Made by a program: the position numbers and the translations under genes. From contig DASYRN010000184.1 in NCBI GenBank assembly GCA_036004365.1, positions 6,581 to 70,580 on the forward strand: 64,000 nt of DNA. Reading direction: 5' to 3'. The stretch is from DP-36 sp036004365 (lineage in GTDB: Bacteria > Desulfobacterota > Binatia > UBA9968). Each line of letters opens with the position of its first letter. Positions within the stretch are counted from its first letter, which is position 1. Positions 44,312-51,640 of this stretch are shown here, one piece after another. A model generated the notes under the pieces. It was not told the DNA's origin and made no database searches. It saw nothing but the letters and a program-made list of their open reading frames with translations.

Positions 44312-45100
44312 TTACTTTTGCCTTTTGACTTTCGTGTTGCCTGTTGCCTCATGGCTGCCCAGATCCAGATCCGCCCAGACCCCTACGTGGTCTGAAGGCC
44401 ACAAGTCCGGATTGTCCGGGGCAGGCTTGTCAAAGCAGAGGCCCGAGACTTGAACTCTGACGGATTCTTTAACCCAAATGTAGTCAATGCATCGATCAAA
44501 CCGATCCCACTCGGGATGGGTCGGTTTCCCGCCCGGTTCCCGCAAGGGTGTAAAAGCAGTGGGTTTGGTCTGAGTCGGCCGGAAAGCGCTGGACATAAGG
44601 CGTATGGATGGTTGGTCCGGAGCGGCATTGAAGTCGCCGCATACGACGGAGAAGTCAGCGTCGTCGCGGGTCTGGATCCATTCCAAGAGCTGCTCGACCT
44701 GATATTGACGCGCGGCGTCCTCCACGCGCGCGGCGATCAGGTGAGTGACGTAGACGTCAAGGATTTGTCCGGCGATCTTAAAGCGGGCGACCTGTGCGAC
44801 GCAGTTGTGTGAGCGATAATCGAGGTTTACCGTCTCAATAACAGGGTGACGCGTGAGCAGCCCCTCAGCCTGCGTTCGTGTGTCCTCGCCGACTTTCGAC
44901 GACTGCAATAGCGGGTAGCCTACGCCGATTCGTTCCTCAGCGGACCGCTGCAGCCACCGGCCGGTCTGGAGCGGTAAGTAGATTTCGTTCAGCGCGAGAA
45001 AATCGGGCTTAAGCTCCGCTAGCTGCTGGGCAATCAGTTCTCGGCGCAGCTCCCAACATTTCTGGTTCTGAGCGGTGTTGAGGGTCGCAATGCGGAGCAT
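44312..45100 (-). CDS. Endonuclease/exonuclease/phosphatase family protein
   Basis: A 262-residue protein with the DNase I-like fold: NTAQNQKCWELRR, FLALNEIY (metal Glu), YVTHL, CGDFNAAPDQPS (Asp and Asn) and the final PSDHVGVW (catalytic His). It should cut a phosphodiester or phosphomonoester; DNA, RNA or lipid headgroup cannot be told apart. No signal peptide. The last 14 residues are encoded by a short pyrimidine-rich repeat and may be an addition. A 34-nt copy of its 3' coding end is found at 51236-51270. Confidence 0.8.
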   Translation of the reverse strand: MLRIATLNTAQNQKCWELRRELIAQQLAELKPDFLALNEIYLPLQTGRWLQRSAEERIGVGYPLLQSSKVGEDTRTQAEGLLTRHPVIETVNLDYRSHNCVAQVARFKIAGQILDVYVTHLIAARVEDAARQYQVEQLLEWIQTRDDADFSVVCGDFNAAPDQPSIRLMSSAFRPTQTKPTAFTPLREPGGKPTHPEWDRFDRCIDYIWVKESVRVQVSGLCFDKPAPDNPDLWPSDHVGVWADLDLGSHEATGNTKVKRQK

Positions 45101-45169
45101 CAGTGCTGAATCTATCCGCTAGGCAAGAGAAATCAAGGCGGCGGATTGAGTCGCTCCGCGTATTGCCTT

Positions 45170-45256
45170 GTTGTTTTTCTTACTATTGCCTACTGCCTAG
45201 TGCCTCGTGCCTTGTATCTTCTTTCATCCTTCCGCTTTCATCCTTCATCCTTGTTT
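45170..45256. repeat. Degenerate heptad repeats (TTGCCTA and CATCCTT types)
   Basis: TATTGCCTACTGCCTAGTGCC, then CATCCTTCCGCTTTCATCC and TTCATCCTTG: period seven or eight, each unit differing at one or two positions. The block ends directly before the -35 box of the repeated promoter at 45260. Confidence 0.72.
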
Positions 45257-45259
45257 TTC

Positions 45260-45287
45260 TTGACGCCCCAATCTCGACGAGTACAAT
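45260..45287 (+). promoter_or_regulatory. Repeated promoter, family B copy 1 (drives hicAB)
   Basis: TTGACG at 45260-45265, 16-nt spacer CCCCAATCTCGACGAG, TACAAT at 45282-45287. Nearly identical cores stand at 47299, 51364 and 51580. hicA starts 27 nt after the -10 box. Confidence 0.72.
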
Positions 45288-45313
45288 GAGCGACCATTAG
45301 TGCGGTTCGACCA

Positions 45314-45499
45314 ATGAAATTTAGTGAGCTTGTAAGGCTTTTAGAACAGAACGGATTCAGACTCATAAAGGAGAAAGGATCGATCCGTTACTACGGGAAA
45401 CCGGGTGTGGACAGATTAATCCGAGTCGATTATCATGGTTCTAAAGAAGTCCCGACAGGAACCTGCAACGCTATATTGAAGGCTTCAGGACTGAAATAG
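45314..45499 (+). CDS. hicA: HicA-family toxin (mRNA interferase-like), catalytic His replaced
   Basis: A 61-residue double-stranded-RNA-binding-like protein of the HicA (YcfA) family: FSELVRLLEQNGFRLIKEKGS, then VDYHGSKEVPTGTCNAILKASGL. In active HicA toxins KGS is followed by a catalytic His; here it reads KGSIRYY, so Ile has taken its place and the ribonuclease activity may be lost. It stands 26 nt after a strong promoter and 11 nt before hicB. Confidence 0.85.
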   Translation: MKFSELVRLLEQNGFRLIKEKGSIRYYGKPGVDRLIRVDYHGSKEVPTGTCNAILKASGLK

Positions 45500-45510
45500 G
45501 GGAGGAAATC

Positions 45511-45759
45511 GTGATAGATCTCAAATACTCTCTCGTTATCGAAGCGACAGAAGATCCGAGCTTCTTCGGATTCTACTCCCCTGATTTGGAAGGGTTTACA
45601 GGAATCGGCCATTCTGTGGAGGACTGTCTGTACAAAGCCAAGTGGGGTATCGAGGAGCACGTGGCGCTCCTGAAAGAGCAGGGATTGCCGGTCCCCAAGG
45701 AAAACCTGAACCCCCAGGTCATCATCCAAAACCAAGAGCCGATGACGAGGACTGCTTAG
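45511..45759 (+). CDS. hicB: HicB-family antitoxin
   Basis: An 82-residue HicB-like protein: YSLVIEATEDPSFFGFYSPDLEGFTGIGHSVEDC with the conserved E-G-x-x-G-x-G-x-S-x-E core. The C-terminus is short, without a clear DNA-binding domain. GTG start with GGGGAGGA 4 nt before it. It pairs with the HicA gene directly upstream and would bind and silence it. Confidence 0.87.
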   Translation: MIDLKYSLVIEATEDPSFFGFYSPDLEGFTGIGHSVEDCLYKAKWGIEEHVALLKEQGLPVPKENLNPQVIIQNQEPMTRTA

Positions 45760-45764
45760 TCCTT

Positions 45765-45875
45765 CTTGTCATCCTTCCGTTTTCATCCTTCATCTTTGTT
45801 TTTCTGCCTTTCGCCTTTTTTTTGCCTTTTTACTTTTACCTTTCCTGTTGCCTAATGCCTTTTGCCTGTGACAGT
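45765..45875. repeat. Degenerate CATCCTT / TTGCCTA / CTTTTGCC repeats
   Basis: TCATCCTTCCGTTTTCATCC, TTCATCTTTG, GCCTTTTTTTTGCC, TTTTACCTTTCC, TGTTGCCTAATGCC and TTTTGCCTG: the same repeat dialects as at 44284-44350, 45170-45256 and 51285-51360, here between hicB and the cytochrome/propeller gene. Confidence 0.7.
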
Positions 45876-45903
45876 ATTTACGCAGCTTCTTTGGGAGGAA
45901 CCC

Positions 45904-47136
45904 ATGTTGACGAAATCGTTTCTGCTCGCGCTCACCGCAGCTGTGCTGTGCTCGATCCCGCCCGCGCGCGGCCAGACGCCGCCGAACCTGCCCGACGGGC
46001 CCGGCAAGGAAGCCGTCGCGGCCTATTGCAGCGGCTGTCACGGGCTTTCCCGCGTCGTTTCGTCAGGCTACCCTCAGGCGTACTGGCACACCGCTATCAG
46101 GATGATGCTCAATTTTGAGGTCCCGATTCCGCCCGATCAGATCAACCTCGTCACCGATTATCTGGCCAAGAATTTTCCAGAAAAGCCTAAGCCCGTCGCC
46201 AACATCATCCCCGGGCCGGCGCGGATCGACATCAAGGAGTGGCAGGTGCCGATACCCGGCTCGCGCCCACACGACCCGCTCGCCACCCGGGACGGCGCCA
46301 TCTGGTACACCGGGCAGATGACCAACAGGCTCGGACGGGTCGATCCGAAGACCGGCCAGGTCAAGGAATATCCGCTCAAGACGCCGCTCACCGCGCCGCA
46401 TGGGCTGGTCGAGGATAGGGACGGCAATATCTGGTTCACGGGGAACCACATAGGGATCGTCGGCAAGCTCGATCCAAAGACGGGCGCCGTGACCGAATAC
46501 AAGATGCCGGACCCGGACGCGAAGGACCCGCACTCACTCGCCTTCGATCAGAGCGGGATCCTGTTCTTTACGCTGCAGCAATCCAACATGATCGGACGGC
46601 TCGATCCGAAAACGGGTGAGATCAAGCTCGTCACGTCGCCGACGCCGCGGTCGCGCCCTTATGGCATCATGGTCAATTCCAAGGGCGTGCCCCACGTTGT
46701 TCTCTTCGGCACCAACAAGATCGCGCGCATTGACCCGAAGACGATGGAGATAAAGGAATATGCGCTGCCGGACGCGGGCGCGCGTCCGCGCCGCATGGCC
46801 TACGACGGCAACGACGTCATCTATTACACGGACTACCCGCGGGGCTATCTGGGTCGGCTCGATCCGCAGACCGGCAAGGTCGCCGAATGGCAGTCGCCCG
46901 GCGGGCCGAAGTCGGAGCCCTACGGCATCGTGTTCGCGAAGGGCGCGATCTGGTACAGCGAATCCGGGACCAAGCCGAACACGGTCGTGCGGTTCGACCC
47001 GAAGACGGAGAAGTTCCAGACCTGGACGATCCCGTCTGGCGGCTACATCGTGCGCAAGATGGACGTCACGCCCGACGGCAACCCGGTGCTGGCCACCAGC
47101 ACGGTGAATGGCGTCGGTCTCGTCGAGGTTAAGTGA
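45904..47136 (+). CDS. Cytochrome c / Vgb-like beta-propeller fusion protein
   Basis: A 410-residue exported protein. Signal peptide 1-23 (ending ARGQ), then a small cytochrome c domain with CSGCH (Cys42, Cys45, His46) of about 85 residues, then a seven-bladed propeller of the virginiamycin B lyase (streptogramin lyase) type: the unit R-x-DPKTG-x-hKEY recurs about six times (GRVDPKTGQVKEY, GKLDPKTGAVTEY, GRLDPKTGEIKLV ...). GGGAGGA precedes ATG 45904. Probably periplasmic and redox-linked. Antibiotic lyase activity is not implied. Confidence 0.83.
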   Translation: MLTKSFLLALTAAVLCSIPPARGQTPPNLPDGPGKEAVAAYCSGCHGLSRVVSSGYPQAYWHTAIRMMLNFEVPIPPDQINLVTDYLAKNFPEKPKPVANIIPGPARIDIKEWQVPIPGSRPHDPLATRDGAIWYTGQMTNRLGRVDPKTGQVKEYPLKTPLTAPHGLVEDRDGNIWFTGNHIGIVGKLDPKTGAVTEYKMPDPDAKDPHSLAFDQSGILFFTLQQSNMIGRLDPKTGEIKLVTSPTPRSRPYGIMVNSKGVPHVVLFGTNKIARIDPKTMEIKEYALPDAGARPRRMAYDGNDVIYYTDYPRGYLGRLDPQTGKVAEWQSPGGPKSEPYGIVFAKGAIWYSESGTKPNTVVRFDPKTEKFQTWTIPSGGYIVRKMDVTPDGNPVLATSTVNGVGLVEVK

Positions 47137-47298
47137 TCGTAGGGAAATTGAGGGCAGAATAGAGAAAGTTTTAACGGGCCTGTAGTCTCTTCCAGATTGC
47201 ATCCTTCCTCCCTTTCCCTATCGCCTGTTTCAGCCTGAGGCTGATCCGCTAATCCTTGTCGCGGAGCCTTCTTCATTCATCCTTCATCCTTATCTTTC

Positions 47299-47326
47299 TT
47301 GACGCCCCAATTTCCGCGAGTAAAAT
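47299..47326 (+). promoter_or_regulatory. Repeated promoter, family B copy 2
   Basis: TTGACG at 47299-47304, 16-nt spacer CCCCAATTTCCGCGAG, TAAAAT at 47321-47326. It is preceded by CATCCTTCATCCTTATC repeats. The start codon of the response regulator at 47336 lies 9 nt after the -10 box, so the transcript would have almost no leader. Confidence 0.72.
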
Positions 47327-47335
47327 AAGCGGCCC

Positions 47336-48451
47336 ATGCCCGATCAAGCCAAAATTCTCGTTGTTGACGACGCGGCCGACATCGTGGAGGTCCTAGCTGA
47401 TCTCCTTGAAGCCAAGGGTTACACGGTCTGCACCGCCGCCACCGGTCCGGAGGCGCTCGCACAAATCGAACGCGAGCAACCGGACCTGGTGCTACTCGAT
47501 GTCATGATGCCGGACATGACGGGCTATGAAGTCTGCAGGAAGATCCGCGAGAATCCCGCGACGATGTTCCTGCCGGTGGTCATGCTCACCGGCATGGACG
47601 CGAATGTGGAACGGATCAACGGTATCGAAGCCGGCGCCGATGATTTCCTGAGCAAGCCGCCAAGCCACCCGGAACTGCTCGCACGCGTTCGCTCGCTGAT
47701 CCGGATCAAACAGCTTCACGATACGGTCCAAGCGCAGATGGGCCAACTTTCACAATGGAACAAAACGCTCGAGACACGCGTGCAAGAACAGGTCGCGCAG
47801 CTCGAGCGGCTCGAGCGGCTGAAGCGTTTTTTCTCCCCTCACCTCGCCGAACTCATCGTCACGGGTGGCGCCGAGGACCCCCTTAAGAGCCACCGTCGCC
47901 AGATCAGCGTCGTATACATCGATCTTCGGGGATTCACAGCTTTTGCGGAAACCAACGAGCCGGAAGAGGTCATGGACGTGCTTTGGGAATACCATGCGGA
48001 GTTGGGTCCGCTGATCCTGAAGCACGAAGGAACCCTGGAACGATTCACCGGCGACGGCATGATGGTGTTCTTCAACGACCCCGTACTCGTGCCGGATTCG
48101 GAAGAGCGGGCCGTCCGCATGGCCGTCGCGATGCGCGACCGCGTCGCCACGCTACAGACCAAATGGGGCAACCGCGGCTATACGCTGGGTTTAGGAGCTG
48201 GGATCACCGCCGGGTATGCGACCATCGGCGGAATCGGTTTCGAAGGTCGGCGGGACTACGCGGCCATCGGTACGGTCCCGAACTTGGCAGCCCGGCTCTG
48301 TGATCAAGCTCGTCCAGGCCAGATCCTGATATCGCAGCGGCTCTACAGCGCCGTTGAGTCGCTCGTAGACGCCGAATCGGTCGGAGAACTGTCGTTCAAG
48401 GGACTCCACCGGCCGCTGCAGACATACAACATCCTCCGGCTTAGAGCGTAG
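47336..48451 (+). CDS. Response regulator with class III nucleotide cyclase output domain
   Basis: A 371-residue protein. Receiver domain 1-120 with acidic pocket Asp11/Asp12, phospho-acceptor Asp55 (LVLLDVMMP) and Lys in FLSKPP. A coiled-coil linker (about 128-165, LSQWNKTLETRVQEQVAQLERLERL in parts). Cyclase domain about 180-371 with metal Asp (VVYIDLRGFT), FTGDGMMVFF and the late DYAAIGTVPNLAAR. It makes cAMP or cGMP under phosphorylation control. No kinase gene is near. There is no ribosome site and the -10 box lies 9 nt upstream, so translation of a leaderless mRNA is likely. Confidence 0.87.
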   Translation: MPDQAKILVVDDAADIVEVLADLLEAKGYTVCTAATGPEALAQIEREQPDLVLLDVMMPDMTGYEVCRKIRENPATMFLPVVMLTGMDANVERINGIEAGADDFLSKPPSHPELLARVRSLIRIKQLHDTVQAQMGQLSQWNKTLETRVQEQVAQLERLERLKRFFSPHLAELIVTGGAEDPLKSHRRQISVVYIDLRGFTAFAETNEPEEVMDVLWEYHAELGPLILKHEGTLERFTGDGMMVFFNDPVLVPDSEERAVRMAVAMRDRVATLQTKWGNRGYTLGLGAGITAGYATIGGIGFEGRRDYAAIGTVPNLAARLCDQARPGQILISQRLYSAVESLVDAESVGELSFKGLHRPLQTYNILRLRA

Positions 48452-48461
48452 CAAGCGGCGA

Positions 48462-49859
48462 TCATTTGGCACCGAGAAAGTCGCGCACGTTGGCTTCATC
48501 GTGCAGCCGCCAGATCCGGACGATCGCTTTTTTCATTTCGCCGGAGGACGCGCCGTTGGCATAGGCGGCGAGCCGCAGCGCCTTTTCCTCCAGCTCTTCC
48601 CGTGTCAGCGCGTTGTCGGGATCGCCTTTGGGTGAAGTCACGCGTTTTTCGAGTTGCCGTCCGTCGTGGGTCTGAACCGTCACCCGTCCCATCCAGCGCC
48701 TGGGATAGGCGCGGTCAATCTCCGGGTCGAGCACCATCTTCACCTTGTCGTGGAAGCTACGCAGCTTCGGGTTGCGCAGCGCCTCGTCACTGAAATCAGC
48801 AAGTCCCGCCCGGCCGTAATTTGCGATGAGTGCTAGCACGAAGCCCATTGAAAACTTCGACTGGTGGATGGTCTGCGGATCGATGATCGGACCGAGCAGA
48901 TCGATCGCGGCCTGATGCACATGTGCACTTACAGCCGCAATATCTTCGGCCTTGAGCTTGTGCTCGCGTATCAGCTCCAGCAGCGAATCCGCAGCCGGAT
49001 GCGTGTGACGGCACGAGGCGTGATACTTGAATGAAGTTTCCGGCAAAGCCCAGCGCGACCCAAGCCCGTCGGTCAGTTTGCGCGGATCGGCATCGGAGGA
49101 CATGGCCGCCGCCACGCCTTGCTCGCCTTCGAGGATGCGCCGTGCGCCGGTGAAGCCGTCGCGCGCGACGTAAGCCGCGAGCAACCCGTCGGCGGCGGCT
49201 TTTCCGGTGTGCAACTGCTTTGAGTCGGCAGCGTCGCGCAGGAATTGCCAAAGTCCGGCTGCCTGCGTGCCCGCCGAACCCAATGCATGCTGCAAACGCG
49301 AGGCATCGAGATTGAGGAGGCGAGCAACACCCGCGGCGGCCGCAAGCGTGCCGGCCGTGCCGGTGGTATGAAAAACCTTGTAGTGCGAGCGGCCCAGAAA
49401 CTCACCAATGCGAATGCCCGCTTCATATCCGGCCACGGCTGCCGCCATGAATTCCTTACCCGAGGCGCCGGTTTCCTGCGCTGCAGCCAGCACCGCAGAG
49501 AAAACAACTGCACCGGGATGCAGCACCGCCCCGTTGTGGACGTCGTCCTGCTCCACCACATGCGACGCTGCGCCGTTCACGAGCGCAGCGAATAGCGACG
49601 ACGTGCGTTTGCGCGATGTCAGGACTTCGGCCGGCCCGCTTGCCGGTCCCATCTGTGCGGCAAATTTTTCCAGCACCCTCACCGGGCGCGCGCCTTTTCC
49701 GGCGAGCGCCGAAGCAAACCAGTCGAGAAAGAGTTCCTCGGTGCGCGCTATGACCTCTTGCGGCAGATCCTCATAGTGGATCTCGGCAAGGAATTCCGAC
49801 AGCGCTTGGGTCGGTGGCACGGTAGCCTGCTGTTTCTTTGCAGTGACCGGGAGATCCAC
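48462..49859 (-). CDS. MmgE/PrpD family protein
   Basis: A 465-residue protein of the MmgE/PrpD family (2-methylcitrate dehydratase, cis-aconitate/itaconate-type enzymes): ELFLDWFASALAGKGARPV, the VEQDDVHNGAVLHPG motif, GYEAGIRIGEFLG and SFKYHASCRHTHPAADS. It is mostly cytoplasmic and dehydrates or isomerises a tricarboxylic-type acid. The frame opens with TTG at 49892. GTG 49859 has GGAGG 5 nt before it and is preferred. It follows a CaiB/BaiF gene on the same strand, so the acid is probably handled as a CoA ester. Confidence 0.87.
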   Translation of the reverse strand: MDLPVTAKKQQATVPPTQALSEFLAEIHYEDLPQEVIARTEELFLDWFASALAGKGARPVRVLEKFAAQMGPASGPAEVLTSRKRTSSLFAALVNGAASHVVEQDDVHNGAVLHPGAVVFSAVLAAAQETGASGKEFMAAAVAGYEAGIRIGEFLGRSHYKVFHTTGTAGTLAAAAGVARLLNLDASRLQHALGSAGTQAAGLWQFLRDAADSKQLHTGKAAADGLLAAYVARDGFTGARRILEGEQGVAAAMSSDADPRKLTDGLGSRWALPETSFKYHASCRHTHPAADSLLELIREHKLKAEDIAAVSAHVHQAAIDLLGPIIDPQTIHQSKFSMGFVLALIANYGRAGLADFSDEALRNPKLRSFHDKVKMVLDPEIDRAYPRRWMGRVTVQTHDGRQLEKRVTSPKGDPDNALTREELEEKALRLAAYANGASSGEMKKAIVRIWRLHDEANVRDFLGAK

Positions 49860-49893
49860 GTTTTCCTCCAAACGATTCTGCCGCTGATGCAAC

Positions 49894-51072
49894 TTACACT
49901 ACGCCTGCCTCCCGCAGCGCAGCAATATCCCGGCTATTGTAACCTAACTCGGCTAGGATGCTCTGGGTATGCTCTCCCAACGCGGGCACCGCGTCAATGC
50001 GCGCCTCGAAATCTGGCATCGTCACCGGCGGCAGCAGCATCGCCAAGGGCCCGGCCGGCGAGTCCATCTCGCGCCAACGGTTGCGGGCTTTTAGTTGCGG
50101 ATGCTCCCACACTTCGTCCGGCGTGTTCATGCGCGCATTGGCGATACCTGAGGCATCAAGACGCTCGATCAACTGTTCGGCAGTAAGCGTCGCAAAGACT
50201 TTGGTGATCAGCGCATTAATCTCGGCCCGCTTGGCGGCGCGCTTCGAGTTCGAATCGTAGCGCGGGTCTTGCGCGAGTTTGGGCTGCAGTAGCACTTTCT
50301 CGCAGAACACTGCCCATTCGCGTTCGTTCTGCAACCCGAGCATTACACTCTTGCCGTCGACGGTTTGATAACGGCCATACGGGACGATCGTCGCGTGGTC
50401 GGGACCGGTGCGGGCCGGTGCCTTGCCGCCGAAATGAGTGTAATAAAGCGGGTAACCCATCCACTCGGCCAGCGCCTCGAACATTGTAACCTCAATGCGC
50501 GTGCCTTTGCCCGATTTCTCGCGCTGGTAAAGCGCCGTGAGAATGCCGGAATAGGCGTACATGCCGGTCGCGATGTCGGCGATGGAAATGCCGACTTTGC
50601 TCGGGGTGTCGGCGGTTCCGGTTACCGACAGGACGCCACTCTCGCTTTGCACCAGCAGATCGTAGGCCTTTTTCGTCGCGTACGGCCCGGCATCCCCGTA
50701 GCCCGACAGGTCGCAAACGATGACCCTAGGATATTTCGCCAGCAGGGATTCGGCGCTGAGCCCGAGCCGTCGCGCCGCCCCAGGCGCGAGATTCTGGATC
50801 ACCACGTCCGCACGCTCAAGTAGCCGTTCGAGGATTTGCATGGCACGCGGGTGCTTGAGATCCAGCGTAAGGCTTTCCTTGGAGCGGTTGAGCCACACGA
50901 AATGCGAGGACATGCCCTTGACCGTCTTATCGTAGTCGCGCGCGAAATCGCCGACATTGGGCCGCTCGATCTTGATCACGCGCGCGCCGAGGTCCGCAAG
51001 CTGGCGGGTGGCGAACGGCGCCGCAACTGCATGCTCGAACGCAATTACTGTGATGCCATCGAGGGGTCGCAT
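49894..51072 (-). CDS. CaiB/BaiF family CoA-transferase
   Basis: A 392-residue family III CoA-transferase: VIAFEHAVAAPFATRQLADLGARVIKIE in parts, nucleophile Asp138 (KAYDLLVQSESG), GISIADIATGMYA and the late PALGEHTQSILAELGY. It moves CoA between carboxylic acids. It is the upstream gene of the MmgE/PrpD pair; the combination is common in operons for alkylsuccinate, itaconate, mesaconate or similar dicarboxylates. No strong ribosome site is visible before ATG 51072. Confidence 0.88.
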   Translation of the reverse strand: MRPLDGITVIAFEHAVAAPFATRQLADLGARVIKIERPNVGDFARDYDKTVKGMSSHFVWLNRSKESLTLDLKHPRAMQILERLLERADVVIQNLAPGAARRLGLSAESLLAKYPRVIVCDLSGYGDAGPYATKKAYDLLVQSESGVLSVTGTADTPSKVGISIADIATGMYAYSGILTALYQREKSGKGTRIEVTMFEALAEWMGYPLYYTHFGGKAPARTGPDHATIVPYGRYQTVDGKSVMLGLQNEREWAVFCEKVLLQPKLAQDPRYDSNSKRAAKRAEINALITKVFATLTAEQLIERLDASGIANARMNTPDEVWEHPQLKARNRWREMDSPAGPLAMLLPPVTMPDFEARIDAVPALGEHTQSILAELGYNSRDIAALREAGVV

Positions 51073-51235
51073 GTCAGCCGCCGTGAAAAAGAATCCTCAT
51101 GGTATAACGGGAGGAAAGGAGGACTCAAGATGCGAGGGAGGCGGTTCAGTGATCGGGGTGGGTCGTCCAGAGCGGGTTTGGCTCTGCAGCGAAATGGCTC
51201 CTTACGGCAGAATAAGTCAGCGATTAGATCCGCTG

Positions 51236-51270
51236 AGATCCAGATCGGGCCCAGACCCCTACGTGGTCTG
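51236..51270 (+). pseudogene. Short copy of the 3' end of the endonuclease-family gene
   Basis: AGATCCAGATC then CCCAGACCCCTACGTGGTCT match 44361-44394 almost perfectly in the same orientation. There the minus strand encodes the DHVGVWADLDL end of the EEP enzyme. No coding context is left here, so it is a relic. The rest of the gap 51073-51640 is repeats and promoter-like cores. Confidence 0.7.
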
Positions 51271-51284
51271 TGATCGTCGTCTTG

Positions 51285-51360
51285 CCTCTTGCCTGTTTGT
51301 TTTGCTTTCCTATTGCCTATTGCCTATTGCCTACTGCCTATTGGCTGTTGCCTGTTTTTT
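51285..51360. repeat. Degenerate heptad repeats (TATTGCC type)
   Basis: CCTATTGCCTATTGCCTACTG, then CCTATTGGCTGTTGCCTG and a T-run: clear period of seven with one change per unit. It ends 4 nt before the -35 box of promoter copy 3. Confidence 0.8.
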
Positions 51361-51363
51361 CAT

Positions 51364-51488
51364 TTGACGCTCCAATTTCCGCGAGTAGAATCAGCGGTGA
51401 ATTGGCTCCACGACTGGGTCGGCCCGATCCGGTCACATCTTTGATTCTGCATCACAACCCGGACTGGCTTTCCGCAGCCCGGCTTTTC
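51364..51488 (+). promoter_or_regulatory. Repeated promoter family B copy 3 joined to a family C leader and hairpin
   Basis: TTGACG at 51364-51369, spacer CTCCAATTTCCGCGAG, TAGAAT at 51386-51391. About 45 nt later comes CGATCCGGTCACATCTTTGAT, then a weak hairpin around AACCCGG...GCCCGG followed by CTTTTCTT. No gene starts here, so the unit is either an orphan promoter or a short untranslated RNA gene. Confidence 0.6.
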
Positions 51489-51579
51489 TTAACGCTAGTG
51501 CAGCAGGCAGAAAACTCAAGATTCAAGAACTTGACCCCGATGTTACCCATATGACCGCAATGTTATCCACATTTTTTGT

Positions 51580-51607
51580 TTGACGCTGAGATCTTCCCGA
51601 GTACAAT
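51580..51607 (+). promoter_or_regulatory. Repeated promoter, family B copy 4 (before the broken methyltransferase)
   Basis: TTGACG at 51580-51585, spacer CTGAGATCTTCCCGAG, TACAAT at 51602-51607. The sequence after it, GCCGACT then TAGCTCGGTTGGTA, recalls the 5' half of a tRNA. ATG 51641 follows 33 nt downstream. Confidence 0.65.
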
Positions 51608-51640
51608 AGCCGACTAACTAGCTCGGTTGGTACGAACGCG

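Noticed and set aside
45904..47136. Streptogramin resistance gene (vgb)
   Set aside because: Propeller similarity alone; the cytochrome domain and absence of resistance context argue for another role.
46534..47202. Minus-strand ORF of 222 codons
   Set aside because: Antisense shadow of the GC-rich cytochrome/propeller gene, rich in Arg and without any domain.
51285..51360. CRISPR array
   Set aside because: The repeats are 7-8 bp with point changes and no spacers, and no cas gene is present.
51608..51640. tRNA gene
   Set aside because: Only the first 25-30 bases resemble a tRNA, no anticodon arm or 3' half follows, and the sequence starts 1-2 nt after the -10 box, too close for a transcribed tRNA.
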